From SIG644 sp045613985 (GTDB lineage: Bacteria > Bacillota > Clostridia > Oscillospirales > CAG-272): a stretch of DNA of 33,547 bases. Positions within the stretch are counted from its first letter, which is position 1. The number at the start of each line of letters is the position of its first letter. The stretch spans positions 1 through 33,547 of the forward strand of contig JAZLCA010000026.1 in the NCBI GenBank assembly GCA_045613985.1, in the 5' to 3' direction. The translations under genes were made by a program, and so were the position numbers. Under the pieces are notes generated by a model that saw only the letters and a list, made by a program, of their open reading frames with translations, was not told the DNA's origin and did no database searches. This document shows, piece after piece, positions 29,443-33,547 of this stretch.

Positions 29443-32400
29443 TTACAGCGCATCGGTCAGATCGACGATGCAGCCTTGGGAGAGCGAATAGATACAAACG
29501 TGGTCGGGACGTCGGCCGAACAATTCGTAAACGGCATCGGCGTAGATACGAAGCTGATCGGCATGATCGGCAAGCATCTGATCGTGCAGGCTGAGGGAAG
29601 TTTGCTCGCGCAGACGATCTGTTTTGTAGTCAAACAGCCAAAGCTTGCCGTCTTTGTCTTCCAAAATGAGGTCGATGGAGCCCTGGACGTACAGCGTGTA
29701 ATCCTCCAGCTGCGATGCAAGGTGTTCGTTGCGTGTGAGGGCCGCGTAAGGAATGAAGCGGTCGAAATGCTGCTCTCTCCACATACGGCGGGCACTCTGA
29801 CACAAAGGGAGCAATTCGCTTCGGCACAGTGCTTCCAGCTGATCGCGGTGCAGAATCTCGGCGGCGCGGTTGGGCAAGATGCGGCTGTCCGTCAGGCGAG
29901 CGATCTCGTCGGAGATGCTTTGCTCGCTTAAACGGTGGAAGTCGCAGTGCTGCAAAAACAGATGGGTTGCCGTGCCGCGCTCGGCGGCGGTCGCTTTGCC
30001 ACTTTCGCGGAGCAGCTCCGAAAAGGGCTGTTGCTTCCGTTGCATCAGCTGAATACGGTGACGGATCATCTCCTCGGCATCGGCACCGGGGGGCGCCGGC
30101 ATCAGGACAGGATCGGTTGCCTTGTCCGCGTCTCCTTGAAGCTCTTCGGGGAACCAGGTGCCGTCAAGCATTGCTACACGCAGCTTGGAAGCGGCGGCCT
30201 TAGTGGGCAGAGTGCGCAACAGGGCGCGGGGATCGTGATATTCCTTATGTGTTTGAAGGATCGCGCGGTATTCGTCGGTCAGCGCGTTGTGACGGGCGAC
30301 GGCCGAGAAGGAAGAATTTTCCTGACCGGCGGTTGTTTGAACGACGTGCGGATGGCGATATTCATCGCAATTGAGAATTTGCACTTTCCAAAGGGGCGAC
30401 TCGTCCTGCTCTTGCGAGAGTGCGGCCAGAATCCAATCGAGATAACGGTGGGCAGACATGACCGAATAGCGGCAATTTCCGCCGAGAACACGAGCGCGAT
30501 CCAATACGTTGGCAGCGCTGCCCTGCAGTTTGGCAGTGACGTACAGCCGTTCCTTCGCTCGGGTGAGTGCAACGTACAACAGGCGCATTTCTTCCTCGGT
30601 GCGGCGGCTCTCCAAAAGGCGGATGATGGCACGGCGGGTGACGGTTTCTCTCAATTCTGCTGTCTCGGGGACGTAAATCTTGGCGGCGGCACCGAGCTTT
30701 GAGTCAAACATGACGGTCGAGCGAAGGTCGTCACTATTGAAGTTGGTGGCGCATCCGGCCACGAAAACGATGGGGAATTGCAAGCCCTTGGACTTGTGGA
30801 TGCTCATGATGGAAACCGCGTCGTCACTGCTTTGGAGACCGGCCGCCGTCAATCCGTCCTTGGTCTCAAGCAATCTGCGAACGTATTGCATGAACTGATA
30901 CAGACCGCAAAAAGAAGTGGCCTGATAAGACAGGGCCTTGTCGTACAAGGTCAAATAGGCGGGGGAGGTGGCTTTTTCGGATAGGAATGGCTCGCTTGCC
31001 AGCGTGCGGAGCAGACGGTCCGCGGGGAGCGTGGCCGACAGGGCCCGCCAATGATCCAGGCGCGACAAGAAGGCGCGCAGGTGGTCAATGGTGGTTGCAT
31101 CGTGCTTTTCGGGTTGCTCAAGTGCGCAGACGAGGTCGTCGTATAGCGAGGAGTCGTGCTTCTTTCTTCGCAGAGCGATCAGATCCGAAAGGGAGAAGGG
31201 GGAGGAGGATGAGGTCAGAAGACCCATCAAGGGAACGTCGTCGCGGGGATTGTCGATGACGGACAAAAGATTGATGAGGAGCGACATATCGGCATTGGTT
31301 GCCTGGTCGCTTTCGCTGGCAAAAGAGGCGCGGATGCCATGGGCCTGCAGGGCCTTGGTGATATCCGCGGCGGAGGTCAGGCCTCGCATAAGGATGGCCA
31401 CGTCGCGAGCGTGGATGGGGGAGCCGTCCAGGTGGGTTTCCTCCCGGATGAGCCGCGCAATCTCGTCGGCCATATAAACAGCCTCGGGGCGCAGGGCGGT
31501 TGCGGGATCAGGGTCCGGCACACGTTGGGCGCGTGGGGGCGTTTCCAACAGGACGACGTTGACGTCATGATGGGGGCGGTTTTCATCTTTGCCGTAGACT
31601 AGATCGTCTTCGATCTGATACTTGAGCGAATCGGTGCAGACGCGGAAGGTGTGACCGCACACGACGTTGGTGAAGCGGATGATGGCGCGGTCGCAGCGGA
31701 AATTCTCCGACATGAACACACAACAGCCCTTGGAGGTGTCCTGGGGTGCCTCTTGCACTTTTTTGATGGAATGGAAGCTTTCTCTGTAATTGGAGAAAAT
31801 GGAAGGCTCGGCACCGCGGAAGGAGTATATGCTTTGCTTGATGTCGCCGACCATGAAACGTTTGCCCCCCATGCCGATGGTGGCAAAGATGCGATCCTGC
31901 ACGGTGTCAACGTCTTGATATTCATCGATATAGACGGCATCGAAGCGATCGGAAAGAGTGTGGGCGAGCTTGGTCGGGGCGCCGTTCTCATCCAGAAGTA
32001 ATTGCAACAGATAGCGGCGGATGTCCGAAAAATCCAGAACACCGCGGCGATTTTTCTGCTCGCGGATGGCGGCATCATAATCGCTCAGCAGGGTGTACAG
32101 CATACGCTGTGTTGTTGCGGTGTGCTGCATTTGAGCTTTGATCTCATCGGTGGTCTGGGAGAAATATCGCGCGGCCAAGGTTTTGAGCTTTTTGACGATG
32201 TCGGCGCGGGTGGTCTTCATGTCGTCGATCTCAGGGATAATGTCGGCGGCGTTGGTGACCTTGACAAGATCGATGGGCTTGTAGGATGCCGCACAGCTTG
32301 CCGCCTCGTTCCAGCGGCCTGCCTTCAAATCCTTCAGGATCTGTTCGGCGGTATTCAAATCGTTGGCGAAGGAGGGAAGATAGTTTTTCTCCAGTTTGGC

Positions 32401-33180
32401 GTCCACGGTCAGCATCTCGCACATGGGACGAAGCAGCGCGGCGTCGTATTCCAATTCCTCGCATACGGCCGCGGCGATGATCTTTCCCTCGGGGGTCAGA
32501 CCGAATTCTTGTTCCGCTTGGGCCTCCAAGCGCTCGGCTCCTTGGCGCAAAAGCTCCAGTCCCTCGGGAAAGTTAAGCAATTTGTTATACAACCCCAAAA
32601 GAATGGCGGCGGTGTCACCGCGGTCGCGGTTGGGCAAAAGATCGTCCATGGCGCGGGCGAAGGCATTGCCGTCCAGTGCGTCGGGAGAGAGTCCGTCGAA
32701 GGGGGCCTTATGTTGCGCCGCCGCGCTGTAATGGTCTTCGATCAAGCGGTTGAGCAGCTGCTCCTTGATGGGAAACAGCTCGTTCTCATCGGCCAAACGG
32801 AACGAAGAGGGCAATCCTAACTGCTCAAAGTTGGCGCGGACAGGTTGTAGATAAAAGGAGTCGATGGTGCAAATGTTGGCACTGCCTAGCGCGACGAGCT
32901 GACGATAGAGATAGCGGTCATCGGGATGTGCGGCGATGGCCTCCGACAGTGCAGAGGAAATGCGGGAGCGTAGCTCTGCCGCCGCGGCGCGGGTGAAGGT
33001 GACGATCAGCATGCGCGAGATATCGGCGGTATGGCGGCCGCTTTCGTCCGTTTCGAGCAGCGTTCGTATGATACGCTCGGTCAACGTAGCCGTTTTTCCC
33101 GAGCCTGCGGCGGCGGATACCAGAATATCGCGGCCGCGAAGAGCCATGGCGCATTCCTGCGCCGGTGTCCAGGTTGGCAT
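29443..33180 (-). CDS. addA: ATP-dependent helicase/nuclease subunit A (AddA)
   Basis: AddA (1245 aa) is the helicase-nuclease of the AddAB complex, which resects double-strand breaks for recombination. UvrD-like motifs are in order: TPAQECAM, Walker A AAAGSGKT (23-30), LIVTFTRAAAAELRSRI, YIDEYQDVDTVQD, VGDIKQSIYSFRGAEPSIF, IMSIHKSKGLQFPIVF and LLYVALTRAKERLYV. The C-terminal RecB-like nuclease shows GTATHLFLQH, GSIDLILED and LWLFDYKTDR, so both activities seem intact. AAAGGAGG at 33189-33196 serves the ATG at 33180. Confidence 0.97.
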   Translation of the reverse strand: MPTWTPAQECAMALRGRDILVSAAAGSGKTATLTERIIRTLLETDESGRHTADISRMLIVTFTRAAAAELRSRISSALSEAIAAHPDDRYLYRQLVALGSANICTIDSFYLQPVRANFEQLGLPSSFRLADENELFPIKEQLLNRLIEDHYSAAAQHKAPFDGLSPDALDGNAFARAMDDLLPNRDRGDTAAILLGLYNKLLNFPEGLELLRQGAERLEAQAEQEFGLTPEGKIIAAAVCEELEYDAALLRPMCEMLTVDAKLEKNYLPSFANDLNTAEQILKDLKAGRWNEAASCAASYKPIDLVKVTNAADIIPEIDDMKTTRADIVKKLKTLAARYFSQTTDEIKAQMQHTATTQRMLYTLLSDYDAAIREQKNRRGVLDFSDIRRYLLQLLLDENGAPTKLAHTLSDRFDAVYIDEYQDVDTVQDRIFATIGMGGKRFMVGDIKQSIYSFRGAEPSIFSNYRESFHSIKKVQEAPQDTSKGCCVFMSENFRCDRAIIRFTNVVCGHTFRVCTDSLKYQIEDDLVYGKDENRPHHDVNVVLLETPPRAQRVPDPDPATALRPEAVYMADEIARLIREETHLDGSPIHARDVAILMRGLTSAADITKALQAHGIRASFASESDQATNADMSLLINLLSVIDNPRDDVPLMGLLTSSSSPFSLSDLIALRRKKHDSSLYDDLVCALEQPEKHDATTIDHLRAFLSRLDHWRALSATLPADRLLRTLASEPFLSEKATSPAYLTLYDKALSYQATSFCGLYQFMQYVRRLLETKDGLTAAGLQSSDDAVSIMSIHKSKGLQFPIVFVAGCATNFNSDDLRSTVMFDSKLGAAAKIYVPETAELRETVTRRAIIRLLESRRTEEEMRLLYVALTRAKERLYVTAKLQGSAANVLDRARVLGGNCRYSVMSAHRYLDWILAALSQEQDESPLWKVQILNCDEYRHPHVVQTTAGQENSSFSAVARHNALTDEYRAILQTHKEYHDPRALLRTLPTKAAASKLRVAMLDGTWFPEELQGDADKATDPVLMPAPPGADAEEMIRHRIQLMQRKQQPFSELLRESGKATAAERGTATHLFLQHCDFHRLSEQSISDEIARLTDSRILPNRAAEILHRDQLEALCRSELLPLCQSARRMWREQHFDRFIPYAALTRNEHLASQLEDYTLYVQGSIDLILEDKDGKLWLFDYKTDRLREQTSLSLHDQMLADHADQLRIYADAVYELFGRRPDHVCIYSLSQGCIVDLTDAL

Positions 33181-33194
33181 ATGGTTGACCTCCT

Positions 33195-33547
33195 TTAATG
33201 TTTTTTGGGGCGCACGGCAACGGGACAGCCGCTTTTGACGTTACAATAACGGCAGGCATCTGCACTCGGGGTGCGTGCGGCGCGTCCGCACAGCATATCC
33301 TTTCCGATGCGGCGGAGTGTCTCGCGGATGTCGCACTCCAGTTGCGAAAGAATTTTAGGAGACGTCAGAGCGTTTCCCTTGAGTGAACCGTCTTTTTTGC
33401 GAGTGATGCCGGCCAGATATTCGGGCTTCCATTCATCGTTCATAGCCGTAAGAATCTCCTCGTCTCCGATCAAGAGCCCTGCGCGAGACGCGCTTGGCTT
33501 GCCGTTGCTCTCGCTCGTGGCGACGTACATCGCACCGGCGGGCAATA
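33195..33547 (-). CDS. addB: ATP-dependent helicase/nuclease subunit B, C-terminal part (partial)
   Basis: The last 117 or so residues of AddB are present; the rest lies beyond the right edge. The end DACRYCNVKSGCPV has the C-x2-C-x5-C spacing of the iron-sulfur staple of AddB, which needs a fourth cysteine located far upstream. The segment GLLIGDEEILTAMNDEW also fits the AddB nuclease domain end. It runs directly into addA (14 bases between stop and start), as in other Firmicutes. Confidence 0.92.
   Translation of the reverse strand, partial: LPAGAMYVATSESNGKPSASRAGLLIGDEEILTAMNDEWKPEYLAGITRKKDGSLKGNALTSPKILSQLECDIRETLRRIGKDMLCGRAARTPSADACRYCNVKSGCPVAVRPKKH

Noticed and set aside
32002..32820. 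A 272-codon open frame on the + strand opposite addA
   Set aside because: It is antisense to an intact addA with all helicase motifs and has no supporting signals.

Overview
The window is about 33.5 kb of a bacterial chromosome. It most likely comes from a gut-type member of Bacillota, class Clostridia (Oscillospirales or Christensenellales-like). The signs are the S10-spc-alpha ribosomal gene order with secY-adk-map-infA-rpmJ, a zinc-type S14, a zinc-lid adenylate kinase, near-consensus sigma-A promoters, strong AGGAGG ribosome binding sites, an addBA recombination pair, and intergenic palindromes of a kind familiar from gut clostridia. No tRNA, rRNA, CRISPR array, transposase or phage gene was seen.

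Bases 1-11416 hold the ribosomal super-operon on the + strand: end of rpsC, rplP, rpmC, rpsQ, rplN, rplX, rplE, rpsN, rpsH, rplF, rplR, rpsE, rpmD, rplO, secY, adk, map, infA, rpmJ, rpsM, rpsK, rpsD, rpoA, rplQ. It closes with a strong hairpin terminator. Two longer gaps inside it (rpsN-rpsH and rpsD-rpoA) contain possible RNA structure. A small conserved minus-strand gene (11424-11627) faces this terminator.

Bases 11750-14400 carry a promoter, an Mrp/NBP35-type Fe-S carrier ATPase and gpmI (glycolysis), then a terminator. A 300-base stretch with a two-hairpin repeat follows. Next is a two-gene operon of an SPFH (band 7) membrane protein and a ribbon-helix-helix DNA-binding protein, whose promoter overlaps two TGATATCA palindromes. 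A YtrA-type GntR repressor, an ABC ATPase and a large permease follow. Their promoter lies inside an inverted repeat and has nested operator-like repeats just downstream.

Bases 19540-25312 start with a cytosolic parvulin. A family 4 uracil-DNA glycosylase, a tRNA-dihydrouridine synthase, an ECF sigma factor, a zinc-finger anti-sigma factor, a protein with a degenerate receiver and a winged helix, and a lipoprotein follow in tight succession. The last four look like one envelope-signalling module. A separately promoted zinc-ribbon membrane protein with a long charged coiled coil follows (25443-26942).

From 26951 to the right end everything is on the minus strand. Reading leftward from the right edge: the end of addB, addA, a PAP2 phosphatase, then (from its own promoter) mntP and a YmdB-type phosphodiesterase. 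A bidirectional terminator separates the last from the zinc-ribbon gene. The best candidates for undescribed biology are the SPFH/ribbon-helix-helix operon with its tandem operator, the sigma/anti-sigma/degenerate-regulator/lipoprotein module, and the zinc-ribbon coiled-coil membrane protein.
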